A stretch of 64,000 nucleotides of DNA from Sediminivirga luteola (GCF_014639315.1 NZ_BMFY01000002.1:124001-188000); one strand, 5' to 3'. Shown: positions 8,126 through 17,691, counted from the first letter of the stretch. The notes: generated by a model from the letters alone, not told the origin. Program-made: numbers and translations.

Positions 8126-9084
8126 GCTGTCACCTTCCTTCGGGTACGCGGGTCCAGAAGCCCCACCGTGGTGTCCGCCAGCAGGTTCACCAACACGAAG
8201 ACCAGGGCGATGAACAGCACACCGGCTTGCACCAGCGGCATGTCGTTCTGGGTGATAGCGGTGTAGAGCTGATATCCCAGGCCTGGCCAGGAGAAGACGA
8301 CCTCGACGAAGATGACTCCGCCGAGCAGGTACCCGATCTGAAGCCCGACAACCGTGACGATCGGGGGCATCGCATTGCGCAGGCAGTGCTTCCAGATGAT
8401 GGAACGCTCGGGAACCCCCGCGGCACGGAGCGTGCGTATGTAGTCCTGCTCCATGGTGTCGACCATGACCGATCGGGTCATCCGGGCAATCACCGCCAGG
8501 GGCACCAACGCAGCAGCGAAGGCCGGCAAGACCAGATGGCTGAGCAGATCGCCAAAGCCGCCCTCTGGGTTGCGTGGATTGGACATCCCGGAGGTGGGGA
8601 ACCAGCCAAGATTCAGCGCGAACACGCCGATCAGCATCAGCCCCAGCCAGTACACCGGAACGCTGGCCCCGGCGAGGGAGGTGAACATCGCGATCCGATC
8701 GAAGATCCCATACTGCCGGCGTGCGGCGAGGATCCCTAGCGGGATGCCGACCACGACGCAGATCACCAGCGCTGCAGCGGAGAGCACCATAGTGTTCTGG
8801 AAGCGCGGGATAATAATCTCAGTGACCGGCTGGTTGATCGTCAACGAGCGTCCTAGATCCCCGGTAATCAGTCCCTGAAGGTATCCGAGGAACTGAACCG
8901 GGAGCGGCTGATCCAGGCCAAGTTCGGCTCGGACCGCCGCGACCGCGTCCTCTGTTGCTCCAGCGCCCAGGATCGTACGAGCAGGATCTCCCGGGACGAG
9001 CTGGAGCAGGAGGAAGATGACCAGGCTCACCCCGAAGAGAACCATCAGCGTCGACATCACGCGACGCCCTATCATCGCGATCAT
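8122..9084 (-). CDS. Oligopeptide-type ABC transporter permease (OppB/DppB-like)
   Basis: A 320-residue inner-membrane permease of standard DppB length. It starts with the characteristic N-terminal helix followed by FLLLQLVPGDPAR and continues with LGLDQPLPVQFLGYL. The EAA-type loop includes DYIRTLRAAGVPE. It forms the membrane channel with the OppC-like subunit. It starts 6 nt after the binding-protein stop codon and ends overlapping the next permease gene, so it sits firmly inside the operon. Confidence 0.92.
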   Translation of the reverse strand: MIAMIGRRVMSTLMVLFGVSLVIFLLLQLVPGDPARTILGAGATEDAVAAVRAELGLDQPLPVQFLGYLQGLITGDLGRSLTINQPVTEIIIPRFQNTMVLSAAALVICVVVGIPLGILAARRQYGIFDRIAMFTSLAGASVPVYWLGLMLIGVFALNLGWFPTSGMSNPRNPEGGFGDLLSHLVLPAFAAALVPLAVIARMTRSVMVDTMEQDYIRTLRAAGVPERSIIWKHCLRNAMPPIVTVVGLQIGYLLGGVIFVEVVFSWPGLGYQLYTAITQNDMPLVQAGVLFIALVFVLVNLLADTTVGLLDPRTRRKVTA

Positions 9085-9090
9085 GTGTGC

Positions 9091-10719
9091 TCATCCCTCC
9101 GGGTTCACGGTGACGCCGGTCAGGTCGTACCATTCCTGGCTCGCCGAGACCCAGCCCTCCACCCCCGGAGCGAGGATGTAGGGGGCCCGGTCATTGACGA
9201 TGGGAGCCAGCGCGGCATCGTCGGTGGCAATCTCGTTGGCCCGCTGCCAGTACTCTGTCGCTTCGTCCTCCGTGGCCGCGGTGATCGCTTTGTCCATCAC
9301 TTCGTCCAGCTCAGGATTGCTGTAGTAGCCAACGTTGGGGCCGGATGGGGCGATCATGTCGCTGGAGGTCACGATGTACAGCCAGTAGGGCGTATCCATG
9401 CCCCACGACATCTGCATCATTCCCACGTCGCCGGCGCCTTCCGCCCAGCGACCCAGGTACGAGATCCATTCCATCGTCTCGATCTCGACCGTAATCCCGA
9501 TCTCAGCGAGATTCTGCTGGATGAACTCCGCCATGGGAGCCGGAACGATCTGACCGGACCCGTCTACGGACGTCATCAGCGAGGTCGTGAAGCCATCTTC
9601 GAAGCCGGCTTCGGCAAGTAACTCACGAGCCCTGTCCAGGTCCCGGCCATAGGCGTCGGCCCTTTCGACATAGGCGTCGTTCGCCGGCGCTTGGATGTCG
9701 TAGGCCGGCTCAGTCGTGCCCTGGAGGAGATTGTCGGATATGCCTTCACGGTCGATGGCAAGGTTGATTGCCTGCCGCACCTCGGGAATGCTCATGTACT
9801 CGTCACGCATGTTGAAGGACAGGTACCACACGTGCGGCGGCTGCCCGTCGGAAAGCTGGTAGCCCTCGTCCACGAGCGCCTGAACACTGTCCGGCGAGGG
9901 CACCGCGATCACATCGACTTCCCCGTTACGCAGGGCTGAGGTCCGTCCCGCCGGGTCTGGAATGGGCCGGAAGATCACCCCGTCCAGCGCCGGGGCCTCA
10001 CCCCAGTAATCGTTGTTGCGGACCAAGCTGATCCGCTCCCCGCGCACCCGATCATCGAACCTGAACGGACCGGTTCCGGCCGGGTGCTCGGCAATGTCTT
10101 CGCCGTGTTCTTCCAGCGCCGCCGGACTGATGATTCCGGTCGATCCGTTGCCTCCTTGGGCCAGCATGCGCAGGAAGGGCGAGAAGGGCTGGCTCATGCG
10201 TACGACCACGGTGTACTCGTCAGTGGCGGTGACGTCCTCAACGAACTGCCACACGAAGTTCGTCTGGCCTGCCGCGGCGGCGCTGTACTGAGGTGAGTCC
10301 TCGTCCCACATCCTTCTGATGTTGTATTCCACGGCTTCGGCGTTAAGGTCCGTTCCATCGTGGAATGTCACGCCCTGACGGATGTTGAAGGTGTATTCCT
10401 TTCCGTCCTCGGACACCTCCCACGATTCCGCGAGTCCGGGCTTCAGTTCCGGCACAGGCGCTTCTTCCGACGGCGTGCGCAGATCGTGGGTCACCAGCGG
10501 CTCGTACATCTGTGAATTGATCCGCCAGGTCACCCACCCACCGGCAACCTGCGGGTCGAGCACGTCCGCCTCGGATTCGATCCCGATGATGAGCACCTCA
10601 TCCGCGTCGCCCTGGGCGCTGTTCGCTCCGCAGGCACTCAGCGCGAACACTGCGGTGAGCACCCCGGCCAGCGCACTGAGCGTTGCCCTCCGGCCAGTGA
10701 CGTTCAATCCTGGCGCCAT
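9091..10719 (-). CDS. Peptide/amide ABC transporter substrate-binding lipoprotein (family 5)
   Basis: A 542-residue family-5 solute-binding protein. The N-terminus is a lipoprotein signal with lipobox LSAC (Cys about residue 30), so it should be anchored on the outer face of the membrane. The body shows SBP_bac_5 features: LDPQVAGGW near the start, YTFNIRQGVTFHDGTDL and a PAGTGPFRF region. It is the first gene of the operon and is preceded by a candidate promoter overlapping a 34-bp palindrome. The ligand is not readable, but co-transcribed amidases suggest an amide-containing compound. Confidence 0.92.
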   Translation of the reverse strand: MAPGLNVTGRRATLSALAGVLTAVFALSACGANSAQGDADEVLIIGIESEADVLDPQVAGGWVTWRINSQMYEPLVTHDLRTPSEEAPVPELKPGLAESWEVSEDGKEYTFNIRQGVTFHDGTDLNAEAVEYNIRRMWDEDSPQYSAAAAGQTNFVWQFVEDVTATDEYTVVVRMSQPFSPFLRMLAQGGNGSTGIISPAALEEHGEDIAEHPAGTGPFRFDDRVRGERISLVRNNDYWGEAPALDGVIFRPIPDPAGRTSALRNGEVDVIAVPSPDSVQALVDEGYQLSDGQPPHVWYLSFNMRDEYMSIPEVRQAINLAIDREGISDNLLQGTTEPAYDIQAPANDAYVERADAYGRDLDRARELLAEAGFEDGFTTSLMTSVDGSGQIVPAPMAEFIQQNLAEIGITVEIETMEWISYLGRWAEGAGDVGMMQMSWGMDTPYWLYIVTSSDMIAPSGPNVGYYSNPELDEVMDKAITAATEDEATEYWQRANEIATDDAALAPIVNDRAPYILAPGVEGWVSASQEWYDLTGVTVNPEG

Positions 10720-10836
10720 GAGTTCGCCGTCCTCTCCTGTGTCCGATGGCGATTGCCAATACGTCGAGCGCGAGGCCTGGACACCGGGAGGTCACCGGCT
10801 CAGCACCGCGCCAATCGTGCGCTCTGGTGATTGACG

Positions 10837-10842
10837 AGCCTA
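10837..10842 (-). promoter_or_regulatory. Candidate -10 box for the transporter-amidase operon
   Basis: On the minus strand TAGGCT lies about 118 nt upstream of the binding-protein start. No good -35 hexamer exists 17 nt further upstream; that position (about 10860-10865) falls inside the large palindrome. This is consistent with activator-dependent transcription. Confidence 0.35.
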
Positions 10843-10856
10843 GGAAGCGGGTGACG

Positions 10857-10890
10857 AGCGGGGAATACGTCAAGTGACGTATTCCCCGCT
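10857..10890. promoter_or_regulatory. 34-bp palindrome, probable operator between LuxR gene and transporter operon
   Basis: The arms AGCGGGGAATACGTCA (10857-10872) and TGACGTATTCCCCGCT (10875-10890) are perfect 16-bp reverse complements separated by two bases. The element lies between divergently transcribed genes and covers the expected -35 position of the minus-strand operon. It is a strong candidate binding site for the adjacent LuxR-type regulator. A terminator is less likely because no gene ends here. Confidence 0.65.
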
Positions 10891-11148
10891 TTTCCAAGGT
10901 CTGACGGCGATTTTTTACCTGCGCGAAATATGGCTGGCCGGCACCCGTTTACACACCGCACATTGCGGTTTTACCCCCACGCAACACTGCAGGCGACACA
11001 CTGGAAGGGACGGCTGGCCGTCAGCCTGCCAGGAACACGCTGGCAAGAATCCCTCAGGCGTCCGTCTGGAAAAGGAGCAGAGTACTCACGCCTTCCCCAG
11101 AACCGGTGCAACTCGTCCCGAACCTCACGACCCAACGGTGATGCGGCC

Positions 11149-12165
11149 ATGAAAACCAAGACGATCTTCGACGCCACGGTGAAAACCGTCAGCGTCCTTC
11201 AGGGCGACTCGCTGCCCACGAGCTACGCGGCGCGCGCCGCGCTAACCGAGCTCAATCGTTTCGTCTCCTACCCGTCATTGGAGATCGCCGAGTGGGATCC
11301 TGAAAAGGGGCGGCACGAGCCGCTGCACGCGGAGAGTTTCCCGCCCCGGCTGCTGGAGGCTCTCAATGGGGAGGTGTTCCTTGAGGACCTGTGCTGGCCC
11401 GTTCTCCACCAGGACAAACGGCCGAAAGGCTGGGCGGACACCGACCACGCGGTGGACCGACGCGATTCCAGCCTCTATCAGCAGTTCATCGTGCCGCTGG
11501 GATACCGGGAGGGAATCTATCTTCCGCTGTTCCACCACGATCGGTATGTGGGCATGGTCACCGGGAACACTGATGCACCGCGCCCGCCGGGTGGCGAGGA
11601 GAAGGAGGCGCTCTCTGCGCTCGCCCCCGTCCTCGGGGAGTTCCTCTACCGGACGCGGGCTCGCCGTACCACGGGTGACGCCGACGGCGGGATCCTGCTC
11701 GACACCCGGCTGGAGATACTCAGCTTCGAGCCAGAAAAGTCCCGTCCAATTACGGAAGCGATCTGCGCGGTGATACGGCAGACCTGGCCTGCTCGTGGCC
11801 CTGTGAACCGGTTTGCTCTGTGGCCTGAGGACGCACGCCTGCCGTTGCGCGTGCGCGTCGACCGTGCCCGACACACCGACGGAGGTTTCTACGTGTCCTG
11901 GCGTCAGACGCCGCTGCCCTCAGGCCTGTCCCGGCGCCAGGCCGAGGTGGTGACCGGGATCGTCGAAGGGCTGAACAACAATGACATCGGTGCGCGCCTG
12001 TTCACTAGCCCCCGCACCGTCTCCAAGCACATCGAGCACATCCTGCTCAAGCTCGGCGTTGCCAACCGCAGCGCCATCACCCGCCAGGCGATGATCGAGG
12101 GCATCTATCTGCTGGATCACCGACTACTAGGCCGCGACGACATAGCCGCCGCGCTCCATTCGTGA
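11149..12165 (+). CDS. LuxR-family transcriptional regulator with N-terminal GAF-like sensor
   Basis: A 338-residue protein. A GAF-like sensory region occupies about 10-170 (LEIAEWDPE, FIVPLGYREGIYLPLFHHDRYVG as key fold segments), followed by a linker and a C-terminal LuxR helix-turn-helix at about 265-330 (LSRRQAEVVTGIVEGL, then SPRTVSKHIEHIL). It diverges from the transporter-amidase operon and is likely its regulator. The ATG at 11149 has a weak ribosome site. A better AAAGGAG at 11071 is not followed by a usable start. Upstream frame extension to 10930 would run through the intergenic region and is not supported. Confidence 0.8.
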   Translation: MKTKTIFDATVKTVSVLQGDSLPTSYAARAALTELNRFVSYPSLEIAEWDPEKGRHEPLHAESFPPRLLEALNGEVFLEDLCWPVLHQDKRPKGWADTDHAVDRRDSSLYQQFIVPLGYREGIYLPLFHHDRYVGMVTGNTDAPRPPGGEEKEALSALAPVLGEFLYRTRARRTTGDADGGILLDTRLEILSFEPEKSRPITEAICAVIRQTWPARGPVNRFALWPEDARLPLRVRVDRARHTDGGFYVSWRQTPLPSGLSRRQAEVVTGIVEGLNNNDIGARLFTSPRTVSKHIEHILLKLGVANRSAITRQAMIEGIYLLDHRLLGRDDIAAALHS

Positions 12166-12255
12166 GGCCCCCTAAGCCTAACGGGCCGCCCTGCACCACC
12201 AGAGCACGACTGAGATTGGCACAGGGCCGCGACCACTGTCCTGAGCCTCGTGCCT

Positions 12256-13320
12256 TCAGGAACGCTGCATCAGATCGCCCTGGAACAGGGAACCGCCCTC
12301 GGCGATGACCATGCAATGGATCGTGCGGTCGTCCTGCAGGTCCCAGGACAGCTGGGTGGGGCCGAAGAAGTACAGCTGAAGGGACTCCGGGTCGACGCTC
12401 GCCCGGCTGCCGTCAACTGCGCTCGTGCGGCTGTTGCACTCGGTCTCGGCCACGCTCGTGACGCCGTCCTCGCCCGGGTAGCTGTTCTCGCCCATCTCGT
12501 GCTGGTAGAAGACCTGACCCCAGTGCGGGGCATCGCATTCGACGACCTCCACCGAGGAGTCGACGCCCGGGCGGGGCTCCATGATGCAGTCGCCCACGTT
12601 CACATGGGCGAAGCCATCGGTATCGCGCCGGGATTCCTCGGTCTCCGCGGGGGAGGGACTCGGCGGTGCCGTGCCCTCCGTGGCCTCGGTCTCCTGGTTC
12701 TGCTGTTCCTGCTGTTCCGTGGCGGTCGCGGTGCTCTCGGCCACGGGCTCCGGATCGGAAGGACGCAGGGCGAAGAACAGCACCAGGCCGATGATCACCA
12801 GCACGGCGACGCCGCCGATGATCGACCCGGCGATGATGCCGGTTTTGCTTTTCCGGGGTTCCTGGCCGCCCGGGTAACCGGGGCCGCCCGGGTAACCCGG
12901 ACCACCCGGATAACCCGGGCCGCCCGGGTAACCGGGCCCGCCGGCCTGGCCCGGGTATCCCTGCCCGCCAGGCTGTCCCGGGGCGCTCTGGGAGTATCCG
13001 GGCTGCGCCGGGTAGGCGCGGGTGGGAGCCGCGCCATAGGGATCGGCCCCCTGCGGGGGATACCCGGCGCCCGGCGGGGCCTGGCCGGGCTGCTGGGGAT
13101 GGGGGTAGGGGGAGTTCTGGCCGTACGGAGCGTTGCTCGGGCCACTGGGACCGTAGGGACCGGGCTGGCCGTGGGGAGGCTGCTGCCCTCCGGCCGGCCC
13201 ATGTGAGGAGGCGGATGTCCCACCGGGGTTCCCGTGCTGCTGCCCGCCGTACGGCTGGCCGGCACCGCCTTCGACACGAGGCGGTTGAGGGCGGCCGTAG
13301 GGGTCGTGTGGATACGACAT
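12256..13320 (-). CDS. Septum-formation domain membrane protein with Gly/Pro/Gln-rich N-terminus
   Basis: A 354-residue protein in three parts: a low-complexity Pro/Gly/Gln/Tyr-rich region (1-155) containing collagen-like GYPGGP repeats, one membrane helix (about 160-185), and an extracytoplasmic Septum_form-type domain (about 245-345) with conserved cysteines (VGDCIM, VVECDAPH, ETECNSR, IHCMVI). It should sit in the plasma membrane with the Cys-rich domain outside. The family is linked to actinobacterial cell division but has no known enzymatic role. It converges with the LuxR gene; I see no clear terminator in the 90-bp gap. Confidence 0.75.
   Translation of the reverse strand: MSYPHDPYGRPQPPRVEGGAGQPYGGQQHGNPGGTSASSHGPAGGQQPPHGQPGPYGPSGPSNAPYGQNSPYPHPQQPGQAPPGAGYPPQGADPYGAAPTRAYPAQPGYSQSAPGQPGGQGYPGQAGGPGYPGGPGYPGGPGYPGGPGYPGGQEPRKSKTGIIAGSIIGGVAVLVIIGLVLFFALRPSDPEPVAESTATATEQQEQQNQETEATEGTAPPSPSPAETEESRRDTDGFAHVNVGDCIMEPRPGVDSSVEVVECDAPHWGQVFYQHEMGENSYPGEDGVTSVAETECNSRTSAVDGSRASVDPESLQLYFFGPTQLSWDLQDDRTIHCMVIAEGGSLFQGDLMQRS
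12866..12937. repeat. 18-bp coding tandem repeat (GYPGGP)
   Basis: Four 18-bp units (12866, 12884, 12902, 12920) differ at only a few bases and encode the six-residue GYPGGP motif in the septum-formation protein. Copy number could change by slippage without breaking the frame. Confidence 0.8.
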
Positions 13321-13556
13321 GCCCTCAGCCTACGGCACGGCCGCGCGGCGCCGGCGGTGACCAGCGGGGGTATGTCCAAGCTGTCACATCACCGGCCGCA
13401 GCTGCGCTGGAACAGGCTGCTCCCGCCGGGTGCGCCGGCACCGGACCTCGCCGGGACGAGGCCGGGACGGCACCGCCGGGCCGACGTGACGCCGGGCCGC
13501 CCGCCGTGCTGGCGGACGGCCCGGCGATCGGACGTTCGCGCCTCAGGCACCGATGA

Positions 13557-13596
13557 CCGTCATCAGGCGCGGGTGGCCGTCATCAGGCGCGGGTGA
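13557..13596. repeat. 20-bp tandem duplication of the 3' end of clpB
   Basis: Two 20-bp copies of CCGTCATCAGGCGCGGGTGG (last base A in the second) abut each other. The second copy contains the last codons and stop of clpB on the minus strand; the first lies just beyond the stop. It is within the 262-bp non-coding gap 13321-13582, in which I recognise no gene. Confidence 0.7.
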
Positions 13597-16186
13597 CCGT
13601 CAATCCCTCCTGGGAGAGATCCTCTCCGCGGTCAACCCGGACGGTGTCACCATCGGCGATCTCACCCGAGAGCAGCTTCTTCGCCAGCTGGTCGCCGATG
13701 TTCCGCTGCACCAGCCGGCGCAGCGGACGGGCACCGTAGGCGGGGTCGTACCCCTCCAGCGCCAGCCACTCCGCGGCGGCGGGCGTGACCTCCAGGCTGA
13801 GCCGCCGGGCACGCAGCCGTTCCGCCAGCCCGTCGATCTGCAGCTTCACGATGCGGCTGAGCTCGTCCATGCTCAGCGCGTCGAAGACGACGATGTCATC
13901 CAGCCGGTTGAGGAACTCCGGCTTGAAGGTCGCGTTGACCACCTTCATGACGGCTTCGCGCTGCTCCGCCTCCGGGAGGCTCTGATCCACCAGGAACTGC
14001 GATCCCAGGTTCGAGGTGAGGATCAGGATGGTGTTCCGGAAGTCCACCGTGCGGCCCTGGCCGTCGGTGAGCCGGCCGTCATCGAGCACCTGCAGCAGAA
14101 TGTCGAAGACATCGGCGTGAGCCTTCTCCACCTCGTCCAGCAGGACCACCGAATAGGGCCTGCGGCGCACCGCCTCGGTCAGCTGGCCGCCCTCCTCGTA
14201 GCCGACGTACCCCGGAGGGGCGCCCACCAGGCGGGCCACCGAGTGCTTCTCCCCGTATTCGCTCATATCGATCCGCACCAGGGCACGTTCGTCGTCGAAG
14301 AGGAAGTCCGCCAGCGACTTCGCCAGCTCCGTCTTACCCACGCCGGTGGGACCCAGGAACAGGAACGAGCCGGTGGGCCGGTCCGGATCGGCGATGCCGG
14401 CACGCGAGCGCCGGATCGCATCGGCGACGGCGGCCACCGCCCGGTGCTGACCGATCAGCCGGCGGCCCAGCACCTCCTCCGCGTGCAGCAGCTTCTCCAT
14501 CTCTCCCTGCAGCAGCCGGCCGGCGGGGATGCCGGTCCAGGACGAGACGACCTCGGCAATGTCGTCGGGACCGACCTGGTCGGCCACCATGGCCCGCGAC
14601 TCCCCGCTGCCGGCGTCGGTGTTCTCGGCGGCCTCGGCCTCGGCGATCTCCTTCTCGATCGCGGGGATCTCGCCGTAGAGCAAGCGCGAGGCGGTCTCCA
14701 GGTCCGTCTCGCGCCGGGCGATCTCAGCCTGGTTGCGCAGGTCGTCGAGCTTCTGCTTCAGCTCACCGAGCCGGTTCAGCCCGGCGCGCTCACGCTCCCA
14801 GCGGGCGGTCAGGGCGGAGAGCTCCTCCTGCCGGTCGGCCAGATCCTTGCGCAGCGCGGCCAGGCGCTCCTGAGAGGCCGGGTCGGACTCCTTGGACAGC
14901 GCCAGCTCCTCCATCTTCAGCCGGTCCACGGCACGGCGGAGCTCGTCGATCTCCACCGGCGCGGAGTCGATCTCCATCCGCAGCCGGGAGGCCGACTCGT
15001 CGACCAGGTCGATCGCCTTGTCCGGCAACTGCCGCCCGGAGATGTACCGGTCGGACAGAGACGCGGCCGCCACCAGCGCGGCGTCGGAGATGGTCACCTT
15101 GTGGTGGGCCTCGTAGCGTTCCTTCAAGCCGCGCAGGATCGCGATGGTGTCCTCCACGCTGGGCTCGCCCACGAACACCTGCTGGAAGCGCCGCTCCAGG
15201 GCGGGGTCCTTCTCGATGTGCTCGCGGTACTCGTCCAGAGTCGTGGCGCCGACCATGCGAAGCTCGCCGCGGGCCAGCATGGGCTTGAGCATGTTCCCGG
15301 CGTCCATGGCGCCCTCGCCGCCGGCACCGGCGCCGACGACGGTGTGCAGCTCGTCGATGAAGGTGATCACCTGGCCGTCGGAGGCCTTGATCTCCTCCAG
15401 CACCGCTTTGAGCCGCTCCTCGAACTCGCCGCGGTATTTCGCGCCGGCGACCATCGCGGCCAGGTCCAGGCTGATGAGCGTCTTCTGCCGCAGTGACTCC
15501 GGCACGTCGCCGGCCACGATCCGCTGGGCCAGGCCCTCCACGACGGCGGTCTTGCCGACGCCGGGCTCGCCAATCAGCACCGGGTTGTTCTTGGTGCGGC
15601 GGGAGAGCACCTGCACCACCCGCCGGATCTCGGAGTCGCGTCCGATGACCGGGTCGAGCTTGCCCTCCCGCGCGGCAGCGGTGAGGTCCTGGCCGTACTT
15701 CTCCAACGCGTTGTAGCTGCCTTCCGGATCCGGGCTGGTGACCTTCGCCTGGCCCCGGACGGCGGGCAGCGCCTCTTCGAGGACTTTACGGGTGGCTCCG
15801 CGGCGCTGCAGCAGCCGGCCCAGGGCGTCATCGGCGCCGGCGGCGGCCAGCAGCAGATGCTCAGCGGAGATGTACTGATCGCCGAGTGCGCTCATCTCCT
15901 CGTTGGCGGAGTTGATCAGTTGCAGCGCGTTCCGGGACAGGCTCGGCTGCGCGACCGTCTGGCCCGACACGCTGGGCAGCGCGGCGAGCTGGCCGTCGAT
16001 GTCCTTCCTCAGCGCGGCGACGTCCGTCCCGGTCTGCTCCAGGAGGGCGGGGCCGATGCCGTCCGGCTGCGCGAGCAGACCGGCGACGATGTGTCCCGGC
16101 TCGACCTGGCTGTTCCCGCGCGTGGTGGCGTCCTGGATGGCGGAGGCGAGCGCCTCCTGGGATTTGGTGGTGAACTGCGGTGCCAT
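13583..16186 (-). CDS. clpB: ATP-dependent chaperone ClpB
   Basis: An 867-residue Hsp100 disaggregase. It has an N-terminal Clp_N double repeat (about 1-145), a first AAA+ module with Walker A GEPGVGKT (about 206-213), a coiled-coil middle domain (about 405-525), a second AAA+ module with Walker A GPTGVGKT (about 612-619) and a C-terminal domain. It works with DnaK to resolubilise aggregates in the cytoplasm. The ATG at 16186 is preferred: [13 protein letters not shown] is the normal start and GAGGAG precedes it. An HspR-type HAIR element lies about 70 bp upstream. Confidence 0.97.
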   Translation of the reverse strand: MAPQFTTKSQEALASAIQDATTRGNSQVEPGHIVAGLLAQPDGIGPALLEQTGTDVAALRKDIDGQLAALPSVSGQTVAQPSLSRNALQLINSANEEMSALGDQYISAEHLLLAAAGADDALGRLLQRRGATRKVLEEALPAVRGQAKVTSPDPEGSYNALEKYGQDLTAAAREGKLDPVIGRDSEIRRVVQVLSRRTKNNPVLIGEPGVGKTAVVEGLAQRIVAGDVPESLRQKTLISLDLAAMVAGAKYRGEFEERLKAVLEEIKASDGQVITFIDELHTVVGAGAGGEGAMDAGNMLKPMLARGELRMVGATTLDEYREHIEKDPALERRFQQVFVGEPSVEDTIAILRGLKERYEAHHKVTISDAALVAAASLSDRYISGRQLPDKAIDLVDESASRLRMEIDSAPVEIDELRRAVDRLKMEELALSKESDPASQERLAALRKDLADRQEELSALTARWERERAGLNRLGELKQKLDDLRNQAEIARRETDLETASRLLYGEIPAIEKEIAEAEAAENTDAGSGESRAMVADQVGPDDIAEVVSSWTGIPAGRLLQGEMEKLLHAEEVLGRRLIGQHRAVAAVADAIRRSRAGIADPDRPTGSFLFLGPTGVGKTELAKSLADFLFDDERALVRIDMSEYGEKHSVARLVGAPPGYVGYEEGGQLTEAVRRRPYSVVLLDEVEKAHADVFDILLQVLDDGRLTDGQGRTVDFRNTILILTSNLGSQFLVDQSLPEAEQREAVMKVVNATFKPEFLNRLDDIVVFDALSMDELSRIVKLQIDGLAERLRARRLSLEVTPAAAEWLALEGYDPAYGARPLRRLVQRNIGDQLAKKLLSGEIADGDTVRVDRGEDLSQEGLTVTRA

Positions 16187-16257
16187 ATGCGACTCCTCGT
16201 ACTCGATATGCCTGATGACATGCCTCGACGTCTCTGATCGTGCCAACAGCATTTAAG

Positions 16258-16276
16258 TTGAGTCTATTCCGCTCAA
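16258..16276. promoter_or_regulatory. HAIR element (HspR operator) upstream of clpB
   Basis: TTGAG (16258-16262), nine bases, then CTCAA (16272-16276). This matches the core spacing of the HAIR consensus, TTGAG-N9-CTCAA, bound by the heat-shock repressor HspR in actinobacteria. It lies 72 bp upstream of the clpB start, the expected place for repression of clpB. hspR itself is not in the window. Confidence 0.75.
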
Positions 16277-16403
16277 TTCAGATCCGCAGTCCGCATAGGC
16301 GAGTGCCGGCGGACGGCGGGGAGCCCGTCGCCGTGGTACGGGAGCCGGGCACCGAAGCATCGAAGCGGTAGGGCAATGGGAAGCGGAAACCGCAGGGACG
16401 ACA

Positions 16404-16442
16404 AAGGCCGGGTGCGAACCCCTCAGGGTCGCACCCGGCCTT
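16404..16442 (-). terminator. Strong hairpin terminator after dps
   Basis: A perfect 14-bp stem (AAGGCCGGGTGCGA / TCGCACCCGGCCTT) has an 11-nt loop and is followed on the minus strand by a short T-rich stretch. It starts 68 nt after the dps stop codon and upstream of the clpB promoter, so it probably insulates clpB from dps transcription. Confidence 0.75.
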
Positions 16443-16509
16443 GCCTGTGAGCGGGCGGCGCTTCAGTTCACGGCCGACGCGAGCACCGCTCAGGCGGGAT
16501 CGGTCCAGC

Positions 16510-16956
16510 TCAGACGGCTTCCATCGAGAGCATCCACCGCTGCTTCTCCAGGTCGAGGATGATGGCGTGCAGAAGATCGGTGGTCGCGGGGTCTTCCTCG
16601 TCCACCTGATCACGGATGGAGCGGACGGAACCGGCCGCGGCGTCGAGAGCTTCGACGACCAGTGCCACCGTCTTGCCAACGTCCACCAGGCCGTCCGGGT
16701 AGTCGGGCAGATCGGAGTCACGGGAAACAGTCGCGGCGCGGCCGTCTGGCTCGGCCTCCAGGGCACGCAGACGCTCGGCGATCAGGTCGCCGTGGCTGCG
16801 CGCCAGCTCGATGATCTCGTCCAGCTGCAGGTGGATGTCGCGGAAGTTCTTCCCGGTGATGTTCCAGTGCGCCTGCTTGCCCAGGAGCTGCAGGTCGACG
16901 AGGTTCACCAGGACACGTTGCAGATTCGCCGAAAGGGTCTCACTGGCTGCGGGCAT
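16510..16956 (-). CDS. dps: Dps-family DNA-binding ferritin
   Basis: A 148-residue four-helix protein of normal Dps length. Ferroxidase-site ligands are visible in KQAHWNITG (H30) and FRDIHLQLDE (H42, D46). Dps dodecamers oxidise ferrous iron with peroxide, store it and coat DNA under starvation or oxidative stress. An AAGGAGG site precedes the ATG. The small acidic gene at 17011-17301 ends 54 bp upstream on the same strand and may be co-transcribed. Confidence 0.93.
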   Translation of the reverse strand: MPAASETLSANLQRVLVNLVDLQLLGKQAHWNITGKNFRDIHLQLDEIIELARSHGDLIAERLRALEAEPDGRAATVSRDSDLPDYPDGLVDVGKTVALVVEALDAAAGSVRSIRDQVDEEDPATTDLLHAIILDLEKQRWMLSMEAV

Positions 16957-17010
16957 TTCGCATTCCTCCTTGAGTGATGGGCGAACGGTTCATGGGAAAG
17001 GAAGCGCGAG

Positions 17011-17301
17011 TCAGTCCGCGACGTCCTCATCGCTCTCGTCCCTGCCGTCGGCGTCCTTTCCCTCCCGCGGGACGGCATAGGTCTGGCCGCCCTCGCGACG
17101 GACCTCCACGCCGTGCGCCTCCGAGAACTCCTCCTCGGAGCGGGAATCGGGGTGCGGGCCCTTGCCCGCGGATTCGATGTCCGCCGGGCCGAGCACTTTG
17201 GACACCTTGTCGTTGAGGGCGTCGAGCTTCGAACGCGGCTCGCGGCTCTCCCCGCTGTTCTGATCCATCGGCTGCTCGGTCTGCTCGGGCTTGTCAGGCA
17301 T
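17011..17301 (-). CDS. Small acidic hypothetical protein
   Basis: A 96-residue, highly charged, low-hydrophobicity protein starting MPDKPEQTEQP and ending in an acidic DESDEDVAD tail. No membrane segment or known domain was recognised, and it may be disordered. GAGGAG sits five bases before the ATG at 17301; a GTG six bases earlier is less well placed. It lies upstream of dps on the same strand. Function unknown. Confidence 0.6.
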   Translation of the reverse strand: MPDKPEQTEQPMDQNSGESREPRSKLDALNDKVSKVLGPADIESAGKGPHPDSRSEEEFSEAHGVEVRREGGQTYAVPREGKDADGRDESDEDVAD

Positions 17302-17691
17302 GCTCACTCCTCAATGTCAGTGGCACTGTACTGCCACACTATCGCGGCGGGTATCCACCGCACAGAGCGGCCCCGGCCCGCCGGCACGGTGAGAACCGGT
17401 GAGAACCGGTGAGCGGGAACGCGCATGCCGGAGGATGGGCGCCGGCACCGCAGACATGGACGTCTGGCGGGCACACACCACTGCGGTTCCGGAATCCCAC
17501 CCCTTATGAGCAGCGGGAATCCATGGGCAGGGGATCTTGGAACCGCGACGGGATTCCTGCGCGGCAGTCACCCCAGACACGCGCCGTGGATGTTCCCGTG
17601 GCCGGACCGCCGCGGCCGGCAGAGCCACCGCGGCGTCGCTGCGTTCACCGTGGCGGGCGGAACCGTCGCAGCGGCAGCGATGCGCTCCCGT

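Noticed and set aside
10857-10890. Palindrome as a transcription terminator
   Set aside because: A few T residues follow the arm, but no gene ends towards it from either side; both flanking genes start away from it.
12866-12937. Regular 18-bp repeats considered as a CRISPR array
   Set aside because: There are no spacers; the repeats are contiguous, in frame and encode GYPGGP in a membrane protein.
13553-15496. Long plus-strand open frame opposite clpB
   Set aside because: Antisense to an unmistakable clpB gene, with no ribosome site or domain.
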